Shown in pieces: positions 11,086 to 21,100 of a DNA stretch of 64,000 nucleotides. How positions within the stretch are numbered: position 1 is the first letter of the stretch; every line of letters begins with the position of its first letter. The stretch covers positions 612,501 to 676,500 of the forward strand of contig NC_012862.1 of assembly GCF_000026945.1 (NCBI RefSeq). Direction: 5' to 3'. This stretch comes from Candida dubliniensis CD36. Its lineage: Eukaryota > Ascomycota > Pichiomycetes > Serinales > Debaryomycetaceae. The notes below the pieces were generated by a model, which saw nothing but the letters and a program-made list of their open reading frames with translations, was not told where the DNA came from and searched no databases. A program made the position numbers and the translations under genes.

Positions 11086-11910
11086 ATGACAAAAGAACCA
11101 TACTTTATTTCCAATTTAACTTCAATAAAACCTAGTAACAATAGAAATTATTCAATTGTATCACCAGATCTACCAAGTATCACTAATACTCAATTAAAAT
11201 ATGCTCCACCATTAAATATCACCAATGACAATGAACCTACTGATACCAATGTTGATATCAAAGCAAGAAAACGTTCAATTGAACCATATTATAATAAACC
11301 TATAAAAATTGGGGTTTTACCACCAGCCATTTTAAATCAATTTACTTATCATTTCCATGATGAATGTGCTATTATCGATGATGATGATGATGATGATTAT
11401 GAGTATGAGTATTATGACGATATCGATGAAGAATTAATCAATTATTCCGGTTCAGTAATTGCACCAGGGAATATGTTAGATACTGTATCTGATAATTATG
11501 ATCATAATCATAATCAAGATGATCAATGTGTATTGGAATCAACTAATGATTTTAAAAAATCAATGACAAAAATCAAAGTTCCTCCATTATCAGTCGTTAA
11601 TGATGATAACTCTAATTTATCAATTCCAAATATATTAAAATTAGAACAGTATTTTAAATATAATAATGAAATTTTAAAAACAAAATTATTAATTAAAAGT
11701 AATAATCCTAATATTTTAATTAATGAAAGAAGTAGAAAATTATCTGATTCTTTATTGGCTCCAAATTTACAACAACAACAGCAGCAAGATTTATTTGTAA
11801 ATGATCAATATGATTATTGTCAAGATAATTATTATTATTATAATGGTATTAAAGGTAATGTTAGGGATGACTATAGTAATAATAATGAATCATATAGTTT
11901 TTTAATTTAG
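11086..11910 (+). CDS. Hypothetical acidic, low-complexity protein
   Basis: A 274-residue frame from the ATG at 11086 to the stop at 11908. I do not recognise a family. It has a run of Asp/Glu/Tyr near residues 100-120, a polyglutamine patch near residue 230, and a better-conserved-looking segment IKIGVLPPAILNQFTYHFHD near residues 75-95. A second ordered-looking segment lies near residues 185-210 (SIPNILKLEQYFKYNNEI). No membrane segment or signal peptide is apparent. The codon usage matches the genomic background and the poly(T)/AT tract upstream looks like a promoter, which supports a real gene. The open frame continues upstream without an ATG, so this Met is the first usable start. Confidence 0.6.
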   Translation: MTKEPYFISNLTSIKPSNNRNYSIVSPDLPSITNTQLKYAPPLNITNDNEPTDTNVDIKARKRSIEPYYNKPIKIGVLPPAILNQFTYHFHDECAIIDDDDDDDYEYEYYDDIDEELINYSGSVIAPGNMLDTVSDNYDHNHNQDDQCVLESTNDFKKSMTKIKVPPLSVVNDDNSNLSIPNILKLEQYFKYNNEILKTKLLIKSNNPNILINERSRKLSDSLLAPNLQQQQQQDLFVNDQYDYCQDNYYYYNGIKGNVRDDYSNNNESYSFLI

Positions 11911-12459
11911 TATTACTATATATAGTGTTATTTCAATTACCAATTCTAATTGTAAACATAACAGTAATATTTTTTTTCTTATATATACTGGAAGAGGATA
12001 TTCTAACAAAATAATGTAACTTCTGGTGAATCTATGAGTTCATATGATCAGAATACAGAAGATAGTATTGTCCTTTAAAAAATGAATGGTTCTCTTGATG
12101 ATGATGATGATGATGATTATTTAAGGAACCACTTTTTGTTGGTTTATACATTAATTTTGTGTTAACAAGGCAACGAACGACAGCGATGAATAATTGGGTT
12201 GATGGGTTATTCAGGTGAGGTTAAAGTTGAGATGCATTCAGTGGTATAAATACAACTATAATGTAGATCACATAGACGCCGAAAGCTTGAATAAGATATT
12301 TTGTGAATTTATAATGAAGTAATTGTGGCACTCAAATCAATATTTGCAACAGTAATTGGTTGTTGTTGTATAGAGCGACAAAAAAAAAAAAAAAAAAAAA
12401 CCATCTGCCCCATAGATCTTTTGATCAATTCTATTACAACCAAACAGTCTTTTTTAAAA
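11911..12459. other. Intergenic, no gene seen
   Basis: About 550 bases with a GAT run near 12096-12118 and a poly(A) tract near 12380-12399 just before the next start codon. No RNA gene or coding potential was found. Confidence 0.6.
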
Positions 12460-13269
12460 ATGGATAACCTGTTTATATTTGATTTGCCTACACATTTACC
12501 CAATGAGATTCCAAAAGAACCAGAACTTACCTCTAAAATCCAAAATAATGTGTCAGTGGGTAATGAAACCAACAATCAAAATCATCTGACTCATCATAAT
12601 GATGATGATGATGATGACGATGACAAAGAGGAAGAAAATGATGAACATGAGGAAAAAGCACTTCCCAAGGCATACACAAATGAAACAATATATATTCAAG
12701 GTACAAATATTAGTTTACAAACTGAAGAAGATATAGCGAAATGGATAGAAGAAAGAAAACGAAATTGGCCAACAAATAAAAATATTGAACTTAAAAGGCA
12801 ACAACAACAACAACAAAAGGATAACGATAACGATAACGATATTATCAAAACTGATAACATCAATAAAAGGAAAAATGACAATGAATCATCCAATACACTC
12901 ACTAAAAAGCTGAAAAGTATAAATATATGTCGATTTTATCAACTTAATAAAAAATGTAAATTTGGTAATAAATGTAAAAATTTACATGAACAACAACAAC
13001 AACAACATCATCAAAAGCAATCTATAAATGAAAATCCTATAACATCAACTTATAATGAATTAACTCATTATCGGAAATTTATTAATGGAATTCCTATTTT
13101 AATACCTAAATTATATTCCAATAGAACAGAAAATACTTTGATGAATAAACTGTCATTATTTAAACATCTTGTTAGTAAAGATCATATGACTAATGAAAAT
13201 GAAAAAGTAATAGAATTTATTAAATGGTTAAATGACCATGGTTTAATAAATCATGATGTTATGAAATAG
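12460..13269 (+). CDS. RSA1: NUFIP/Rsa1-like box C/D snoRNP assembly factor with CCCH zinc finger
   Basis: The 269-residue frame starts at the ATG at 12460; the open frame extends upstream but only from a GTG through a poly(A) tract. Residues 85-105 carry SLQTEEDIAKWIEERKRNWP, matching the short motif by which NUFIP1 and yeast Rsa1 bind Snu13 during box C/D snoRNP assembly. Residues 157-176 form a CCCH zinc finger (C157, C166, C172, H176; C-x8-C-x5-C-x3-H). Asp/Glu and polyglutamine patches lie around these elements. By family, the product should act in the nucleus with the R2TP chaperone complex. The motif match is clear but short; another protein with a NUFIP-like motif cannot be excluded. 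Confidence 0.68.
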   Translation: MDNLFIFDLPTHLPNEIPKEPELTSKIQNNVSVGNETNNQNHLTHHNDDDDDDDDKEEENDEHEEKALPKAYTNETIYIQGTNISLQTEEDIAKWIEERKRNWPTNKNIELKRQQQQQQKDNDNDNDIIKTDNINKRKNDNESSNTLTKKLKSINICRFYQLNKKCKFGNKCKNLHEQQQQQHHQKQSINENPITSTYNELTHYRKFINGIPILIPKLYSNRTENTLMNKLSLFKHLVSKDHMTNENEKVIEFIKWLNDHGLINHDVMK

Positions 13270-13316
13270 ACATAGACATAGACATAAAAAGAAAAAGAAA
13301 AAGCTCTTACCATAAT

Positions 13317-13358
13317 AATCTATCTATCTATCTATATATATATATATATATATATATG
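13317..13358. repeat. (TATC)n/(TA)n microsatellite between convergent genes
   Basis: Four to five ATCT units followed by an AT run occupy most of the 98-base gap between the convergent RSA1-like and desaturase genes. Confidence 0.85.
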
Positions 13359-13367
13359 TTTGTGTAT

Positions 13368-15155
13368 CTAATATAAATCTCCTTCATAATGTCTTGTTGC
13401 ATCTAAAAATATTGAACATTGTTTACCAATATCTGCTAATCTACTTATAACAATTTCATTACCTTCACCAAAACCATAAATTGAATAACTTAATCCAACT
13501 TCTTCACAAAATTTAATAACAAATGGCTGAGCTTTTCTTAAATTATGACGAGGTAATCTTGGGAATAAATGATGAATAGCTTGAAATTGTAATCCACCAT
13601 GTAAAAAATCTAACCATTCTGGACAATCAACATCCATAGTAGTTCTAACTTGTCTTGAAGGGAATGATTCACTAACTCCTAAATCAGCAGTTGACATGGG
13701 GAAATGAGATAATGTGATTTGTACATGTACCAACATTGTTGTTATATGACTTATCATAATATAATTAAATTTATTCCAATTTCCTTCAATTGATTTAAAT
13801 ACTAATAAATAAAAAAACCAATAGAAAAAAAAGCAAAGTCCGAAAAATTCAAAATATCTAAACCAAGCAGCTTTCCCATGTCTTGGTCCTTGACCATAAA
13901 TAACATGAGTCCATGATAATCTATATAAATTAAATCTTCCAAAACATAAAATAGGATAATATAAATATTTTTGTAATGGAATTAAAATTTGACTAAATTT
14001 ATCAAATGGTAAAATTTTATCATAATAAGTTGAATAAATATTTTGAAATAATCTTACACTAACGGCGAAAAATGGTAAATGTTGAATATCAGGATCATGA
14101 ATTGGATCATTAGTAATTAAATGATGAACATTATGATTTCTTTTCCACCAACCTAAACTTAATCCACCAAACCAATCAGCTATAATCATTCCAAATATAT
14201 TATCAATTTGATAATTATGAGTGATACCAATATGACCAGCATCATGAGCAATAAAAGTACCTTGATGCCATGCCATTCCTATAAATATAGCACTTAAAAT
14301 TAATTGATTTAATTTTAAAAAAATTAATGAATAAAGAAACAATGATCCAATTTTCATAATTTCTCGGAAATAATCCCAATAATTACATTTATATAATCCA
14401 TAATCAATTATAGTTTGATGTAATTCATTATATTTATCACGTAAAATTCGTTGAGAATCATAATCTAATGATGGTAATGACATAACATCTTCTTGAGATA
14501 ATTTATTATCATAATTGGTTAATAATATTTTAGGATTTCTAATAACTTTTTTTTTCATTTCTTCATTAATAATTGGGAAAAATTTTTCCATATTAGTTTT
14601 AGTAACTAATTGATTTTGAGGTACAACTGGTTTTACCAGAGGAATAAATCCAACCCCTTTATAATTGGCAATATCTATTTCACTAATAGAATTATTATCA
14701 ATACTATCACAAGAATTAGTTGTTGTTAAACATTCCAAATCTGAAGTAGAATTTGAATTTGAATTTGAATTTGAATTATCATTATCTAATTTATTATCCA
14801 AAGTTTCCTTATTATTATTATTGTGACGATTCTCATGATGATGACCACCTTTTAAATAAATCCCACCTTGAATTGGAGGTAACAAATTCTCCCATCTTGA
14901 ACCTTCTATTTCACCAATTTTAAATCGTTTAAAAGTATCAACAGTTTCATCACAATGATAAGCATGCATTTCATCAGTAGCATCTTTCCCAATCATATGA
15001 TAAGCTGCTTTATCTCCTCCAGGATGTTTTTTGATCCATGATGTTAAATTTAATACATTGTTTTTATATATAACAATGACTTTCCCATCAGCTATTAAAT
15101 CAATAATTTGTGATCTATTAAAGATTTTTTTAGATCTAGGTGTTTTCACATCCAT
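13368..15155 (-). CDS. SLD1: Delta-8 sphingolipid desaturase (cytochrome b5 fusion)
   Basis: This 595-residue protein has an N-terminal cytochrome b5 domain (about residues 12-95) with the heme-binding HPGG at 44-47 and a second histidine in HAYH. A Ser/Asn-rich linker (about 108-165) separates it from a membrane-bound fatty-acid desaturase domain. The three histidine boxes are HDAGH at 304-308, HNVHH at 341-345 and QAIHH at 525-529; Gln in place of the first His of the third box is the mark of front-end desaturases fused to cytochrome b5. Several membrane helices lie between boxes. By family it inserts the 8,9 double bond in the sphingoid base of glucosylceramide precursors in the ER, a pathway present in Candida but absent from Saccharomyces. 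A 32-base poly(A) tract (15180-15211) lies just upstream. Confidence 0.92.
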   Translation of the reverse strand: MDVKTPRSKKIFNRSQIIDLIADGKVIVIYKNNVLNLTSWIKKHPGGDKAAYHMIGKDATDEMHAYHCDETVDTFKRFKIGEIEGSRWENLLPPIQGGIYLKGGHHHENRHNNNNKETLDNKLDNDNSNSNSNSNSTSDLECLTTTNSCDSIDNNSISEIDIANYKGVGFIPLVKPVVPQNQLVTKTNMEKFFPIINEEMKKKVIRNPKILLTNYDNKLSQEDVMSLPSLDYDSQRILRDKYNELHQTIIDYGLYKCNYWDYFREIMKIGSLFLYSLIFLKLNQLILSAIFIGMAWHQGTFIAHDAGHIGITHNYQIDNIFGMIIADWFGGLSLGWWKRNHNVHHLITNDPIHDPDIQHLPFFAVSVRLFQNIYSTYYDKILPFDKFSQILIPLQKYLYYPILCFGRFNLYRLSWTHVIYGQGPRHGKAAWFRYFEFFGLCFFFYWFFYLLVFKSIEGNWNKFNYIMISHITTMLVHVQITLSHFPMSTADLGVSESFPSRQVRTTMDVDCPEWLDFLHGGLQFQAIHHLFPRLPRHNLRKAQPFVIKFCEEVGLSYSIYGFGEGNEIVISRLADIGKQCSIFLDATRHYEGDLY

Positions 15156-15179
15156 GATTTATTTCAGAAAAGTTTGATG

Positions 15180-15213
<34 letters not shown>

Positions 15214-15705
15214 TCTCTTTTTCTTTCTAAATATGAATATAAAATCCAAGTCAAATTTGAGGTAAATAGTAATAGTAATAGAAACAACCGGGCTAGAATT
15301 AAAAAAAAAAAAAAAATGGTTTATTAATTGTTCAATTATGATTCGATTTTCAAAACTTTTCTTGATTTCATTATTCTTTTCTATACGACGATGTTATTAC
15401 TAAAAGGAAGCGAAGGGAAGGCAAAATTAACTTCCCTCTCACTCCCCCTTTAATTAATTAAGGATTGATTCACGTGTATCCATGCATTGGTACGATCTGC
15501 ACGACAATAAACTCAAGGCATACACGCGCCTTAGACATAGCCATCATCGTCGTCACCAGTTGCAAAAAAAAACAGAAGAAACCATGAAAGTTGAGGATAC
15601 TTAATCCAAATTGTTCATTACTTTATACAAATACAAATACACACACATATATATATATATATATTTATATTAGAATTAATCTAACTATTATAGTCTTTAA
15701 CTTAC
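15156..15705. other. Intergenic with 32-base poly(A) tract
   Basis: The poly(A) tract at 15180-15211 directly precedes the desaturase start and probably keeps the promoter nucleosome-poor. A CACGTG E-box occurs near 15471-15476. An AT run lies near 15649-15662, close to the 3' end of the dolichol kinase gene. Confidence 0.65.
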
Positions 15706-17493
15706 TTATTTGTAGCTTTTGTTTAACAATTGATAGGAAATGGGGAAAAATATTGGAATAAGATAGTTGTCATTAATATCACATGTTCCTTCCAAGAATC
15801 CTGCTAAAAGTATAGTGACAAAAGCATTTTCCCAATTTTTAATTGGATGATAATTTGTATTATTATGGGTCAAATAATAATCAACTCCATAAATACAAAG
15901 AAATACACTTACAATAAAAGCAATTGTTCCTTGTATTGATTTATTACTTCCCTTCCATTTAAAAGTACCAAAACGTTTACCAATAACTGAAGCAAAAGTA
16001 TCACCAATACCTAAAGTGATCAATCCACTGTATCGGATAATAGTGACAGTATCTTTATTGATCAAATAATCATAGACTATAGGAATAGTAACCCCAACTA
16101 ATAAATAAATGTAAGACAAATTTAAAGGTCCTTGTAAATCTTTTGCATCTTGGAAAACAGTTAAAGTCTTGTGTAAGAATTCTCCAATATAAGAAATTCT
16201 ATTGTATCTAACACTTTCTACCACCATGAAAACAATTAATGTTCCTAATAAACTTATTAATGTAAATTCAATTTGATCAAATAATATTTCCAGGGTGAAA
16301 CATAATGCAATTACCATTAAACCATGCCAAATCTTTCTTCTAGTATTAAGTTTCAAATAATTGGCAAAATAAAATACAATTGGAATAATAGTCATGGACA
16401 TGATCACCCATATTGAAAGAATGTAAATTCTTGTTTCATCTTTTATAACATAATTATATAACCAATTTAGAGCGTTATCATTCAAAATCGGGGTTAATTG
16501 AAAGATTGTAAATCCATAAAAAATCCCACCAAAAATTAAAATAATAAGAATTCCTGGAGTGAAACTAACAATTGGGAATGTGAAAAAACTTGAAATAATA
16601 AAACTAATAATAAGTTTTTGGAATATTTTCATGGGTAAAACATCTCCATTTGTAAATGCCGGATTGAACAAGATATTAATAAGTAATAATATGATCAAAT
16701 GAATTTCCAGTTTTTTCAAAGTTATTCTTGATTTAATAATGTTGTTATCTTCATCATCAATTTCTTCAGTATTTATATAATTTAATATATATTGGAATAC
16801 CAAAAAGATTGTTGCATATTGACCAAATTGAAATGTTGAAATCAAAGTAGTTTCTTCATCTTTATAAACTTCATAAAATCCTAAACATGAAAATAAATTG
16901 AAAATAGGATTCATTGAATCAATAATAAAATAATTTAATGAAAGATTAACTAAAAGCCAATCTTTATTAAAATGTAAAATATTTAATAATGCCGGGAGTA
17001 ATAAACTATAAATATAATTGAAATCTGTAATCATTTTGTTTCCTTCATTTTTATTTTTATTCTTATTCTTAACAATCCCTAAAACAGTACAAAGAAATAC
17101 TCCTACCCAATTGAAAAAAATAACAGCAATTATTTGCATAGGTAAATGTTCATCTTTAGAATAATTAATAATCTTAACTCTATCTAAATATACCATTTGA
17201 ATGAAAAATAAACAAACCAAACATTGAACACCATGTACTACTGACATATTCTCATTTAAATGATCTTGTACTCGATACAAATAGTTGAATGGGAAACTAG
17301 CATTGGCAATATCATCTTCAGGATTACCTGTTGGTTCATCATTGGATTCCTGGTTAATTTCAATTTCAGTTTTTGGTTGTGGGTTTGGTTCTAATTCATC
17401 TAAATTATTTATATCTTGAAAAATTGCTGCAGTTGATCTTGCAATAGGATTTGGTTTCTTAACCTCGTTTTTCCTCTTTCTTCCTCCTGCCAT
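15706..17493 (-). CDS. SEC59: Dolichol kinase
   Basis: A 595-residue polytopic membrane protein, somewhat longer than the 519 residues of S. cerevisiae Sec59. After a hydrophilic N-terminus of about 75 residues it has many predicted membrane segments. The diagnostic cytidylyl-kinase motif lies near residues 490-520: LGIGDTFASVIGKRFG followed by KWKGSNKSIQGT, the CTP-binding region of dolichol kinases. The enzyme uses CTP to phosphorylate dolichol in the ER, supplying the carrier lipid for N-glycosylation, O-mannosylation and GPI-anchor synthesis. It is transcribed divergently from SMC3 and ends without a lysine retrieval signal, closing in LLNKSYK. Confidence 0.9.
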   Translation of the reverse strand: MAGGRKRKNEVKKPNPIARSTAAIFQDINNLDELEPNPQPKTEIEINQESNDEPTGNPEDDIANASFPFNYLYRVQDHLNENMSVVHGVQCLVCLFFIQMVYLDRVKIINYSKDEHLPMQIIAVIFFNWVGVFLCTVLGIVKNKNKNKNEGNKMITDFNYIYSLLLPALLNILHFNKDWLLVNLSLNYFIIDSMNPIFNLFSCLGFYEVYKDEETTLISTFQFGQYATIFLVFQYILNYINTEEIDDEDNNIIKSRITLKKLEIHLIILLLINILFNPAFTNGDVLPMKIFQKLIISFIISSFFTFPIVSFTPGILIILIFGGIFYGFTIFQLTPILNDNALNWLYNYVIKDETRIYILSIWVIMSMTIIPIVFYFANYLKLNTRRKIWHGLMVIALCFTLEILFDQIEFTLISLLGTLIVFMVVESVRYNRISYIGEFLHKTLTVFQDAKDLQGPLNLSYIYLLVGVTIPIVYDYLINKDTVTIIRYSGLITLGIGDTFASVIGKRFGTFKWKGSNKSIQGTIAFIVSVFLCIYGVDYYLTHNNTNYHPIKNWENAFVTILLAGFLEGTCDINDNYLIPIFFPISYQLLNKSYK

Positions 17494-18108
17494 TTTTTTA
17501 AAAAAAAAATAAAACGAATTGGGTTGGTCAAAAAAATTTTTAAGATTTTATATAGTGGATGTTTCGATGACGATAATAATTGATAAAAAACCGACAAAAC
17601 TTTAAAATTTCTTCCAGATGGTGTTTTCGCCACACACACACCCACACACACACACACACAAATGAGAAATGAAATCTCTTTCTTTCTTCCTTGAAACTGG
17701 GGTTTTGTGCAGGAAATTTATGAACACTCAACCAGGAAATGAATGATAGGAAGAATATACAGTTTCAAATAAAATAATCATATTGCAAATGACATGAAAT
17801 CCATTGACAATAGATATGTTAACCCTTGATATAGATATTAGAACAAGGAACTTTTCTGGTAAAATCTCTATTTGGTGTTTGTGTGTACTTTGTTCAAAAC
17901 TCTTAGTAATGGGATTTCGGGGGGAGTGGTGGTGTTGCCAAAAAAAAATGAAGGACGCGTCTTGTTTATTGATACTATTTTTTTTTTTTTTTGTTTCTTC
18001 ATATATTCTATCAATCAATTAAAAGAATTCCAATTTACTACTAACACCCAACTTTATTTAAACTGCAACACAATACTTGGAGTGGTTATTTGCTAACGAT
18101 AAAGCAAT
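17494..18108. promoter_or_regulatory. Divergent SEC59-SMC3 promoter region
   Basis: A 615-base shared upstream region. It contains a CA run near 17630-17660, poly(T) tracts near 17981-17993, and one ACGCGT site (listed separately) on the SMC3 side. A TACTAAC-like string near 18038 has no matching donor and SMC3 needs no intron. Confidence 0.6.
17955..17960 (+). promoter_or_regulatory. ACGCGT MluI cell-cycle box upstream of SMC3
   Basis: A perfect palindromic ACGCGT lies 149 bases before the SMC3 start codon. In budding yeasts this element binds the MBF/SBF-like G1/S factor, and cohesin genes are typical targets. A single site is suggestive, not proof. Confidence 0.5.
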
Positions 18109-21100
18109 ATGTATATCAAGAAGATCATTATTCAAGGATTCAAGACCTATAAAAACACTACTACAATTGATTTACTTTCTCCTCATTGTAATGTTGTTGT
18201 TGGTCGTAATGGATCAGGGAAATCAAATTTCTTTGCTGCCATTAGATTTGTATTGAGTGATGCATATACTCATATGTCAAGAGAAGAAAGACAAGGGTTG
18301 ATTCATGAAGGATCTGGTACAGTTATGTCAGCCTATGTTGAAATTATCTTTGATAATGCCGATGGTCGTTTCCCAATAAATAAACCAGAAATTAGTATTA
18401 GACGTACAATTGGATTGAAAAAAGATGATTATTCTTTAGATGGGAAATCTGCTACTCGATCAGATATTATGAATCTTTTAGAGAGTGCCGGATTTTCTCG
18501 ATCAAATCCTTATTATATTGTACCTCAAGGTAGAATTACTAGTTTAACCAATTCTAAAAATCATGAACGATTGAATTTATTGAAAGAAGTGAGTGGAGCC
18601 AATGTTTTCGAAAATAAATTGAAAGAATCAATGAAAGAAATGAATCAATCGAATTTGAAACGAACAAGAATTGATGAAACTTTGGTTAGTATTGAAGAAC
18701 GATTAAAAGATTTACAAATTGAAAGTTCTGATTTGAAAAATTTCCAAAAATTAGATAAATTGAAAAAAATTTTAGAATTTAATATTTTCGATAGAGAATA
18801 TAATGAATTAAATGAATCATTGGAAGAATTAGAAGAAAAACATCAATCAATATTACAAGAAAGTAAACAAGATTTAATTGAATTAGAAAAACGAGAAAAA
18901 TTATGTGTTGAATTACAAGATTCAATTAATGAATTGAAAATTTCTGCCAAAGTTTTGAAATTAGAAAAAGAACAATCTGATTTAGATTGTGATCAATTAT
19001 TGAAAATTATTGCTGAAAAAGAGATCAAATTACGAGAATTGTCATTAAATAATGAATTATCTAAAGAACAATACATTCATATTAATGAACAAATTGATAA
19101 TCTTCAATTGGAAATACATCAACATAAACAAGAAATTTCTCATTATAAACCGGAACTAAACAAATTACAACAAGAAGAATCAAATTTAAAACAACAGTTA
19201 TTGGAGATAAGTTCAAAACAAAGAGCATTATACTCTAAGCAAAATAGATTTCTGAAATTTATCAATAAAAAAGATCGTGATTCATGGTTGAATAATGAAA
19301 TTGCAAAATTGAAACGACAAATCATTGATAAAGATCAAGAAATGCGTCATATTTCCAATGAAGTGAAAACTAGAGAATCTAGTTTAGAAGAATTATCGGA
19401 ATCAATAAAAAAATTAAACGATTCCTTAAATGATGAAGAACATATCAAAACCCTTGCTAATTTGAAAACAACTATTAATGATTCAAAACAACAAATCACT
19501 CAGTTGGTGGATCAAAGAAAAGTTTTGTGGCGTGATGAAATTAGATTGAAAAGTGTTCATGATTCATTAACCAATGATTTGACCAATGCCACTAATGTAG
19601 TTAATCAAACTATGGATAGAGCTCAAGCTCAAGGTATTGCTGCAGTAAAACAAATAGCTCAACGATTGAATTTATCTGATCGTGTGTATGGAACTGTTGC
19701 TGAATTGTTTAATGTTAATGACAAGTATAAAACAGCAGCAGAAGTCATTGCTGGTAATTCTTTATTTCATATTGTTGTTGATACTGATGTCACTGCTGCT
19801 ACGATAATGGAAGAATTAATTCGTAATAAATCCGGTAGAGTGACATTTGTTCCATTGAATCGTATTGATAATATTGAAATTGAATATCCTGATTCTCATG
19901 AAAATCAATGTCTTCCATTAATAAAGAAATTGAAATATAATGAACAAGTTTACAAGGCCATCAAACATATTTTTGGTAAAACTCTTGTTGTTAGTGAATT
20001 ACTGAAAGGTGGTGAATTATCTCGTAAATATAAATTGAGTTGTATCACATTAGATGGTGATAGAGTTGATACTAGAGGGGTTTTATCAGGAGGGTATCGT
20101 GATTATAAAAATTCTCGTATTGATGCCCTTAAAATCCAAGCAAGAAAGAAACAAGAATTAGAGAAAACTAATAGAGAGTTAATAAAAGTGACAGAAGAAA
20201 TTGAATCAATAAATTCTCGATTAAATAAATTGAATAATGAATTACAATTGAATGTTCGAGATTTAGATCGATTATCAGTTAGTAAAGAACCAATTAAAAT
20301 TGAATTATCTCAATTGAATAATAAAAAATTCAATTTAGATCAAGAAATATCATCATTAAAATCTAATTTACATAATTTACAAAACACAAAAAATTCAATT
20401 AAAGTGAATTTGAAACAATATGAATTGGAATTGAATAGTGAATTCACTCAAGTTTTAACTGAAAAAGAACAAAATGAATTAGATGAATTATCTAAATTGG
20501 CCATTGAATTAGAATCTAAGTTAGATAATATAGTTACTAGATCATCAGAATTGGATACTAAGATTTCAGGAATAGAAAGTGAAGTGATTAATAATTTACA
20601 ACCGAAATTAAACAAATATCGTCAACAACAACAACAACAACAAAAACAGCAACAACAACACGAGCAAAAAAATTTTAATAGCAAGACCACCAATTTAGAA
20701 TATGAAGAATTACAACAAGAATTAGAAAGTTTACATATTCAATTAGATACTAGTCAACTGCGTAATTTACAAATTGTTGAAAATTTAACTAAAATCAATG
20801 AAGAAATCAATAATTGTGAACAAGAATTAATTCGAGCTAATAATCAACAAATTAAAATCATTAAAAATATTGAAAAATTTCTGAAACAAACTAATAATCT
20901 TTTAAATCAAAAACTGATTAAATTACAAATGAAAGATGATGCTAATCAAAAAATTCGACAATTGGGAGTTTTACCTGAAGAAGCATTTCAATCAAATAAA
21001 TATGATCAATATAATTCAAATCAATTACTTTATAAATTAAATGATATTAATCAAGAATTAACAAAATATTCTCATATAAATAAAAAAGCTATTGAACAAT

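Noticed and set aside
18038..18108. TACTAAC-like branch point before SMC3
   Set aside because: No donor or acceptor fits, and the SMC3 reading frame begins with its conserved N-terminus at 18109.
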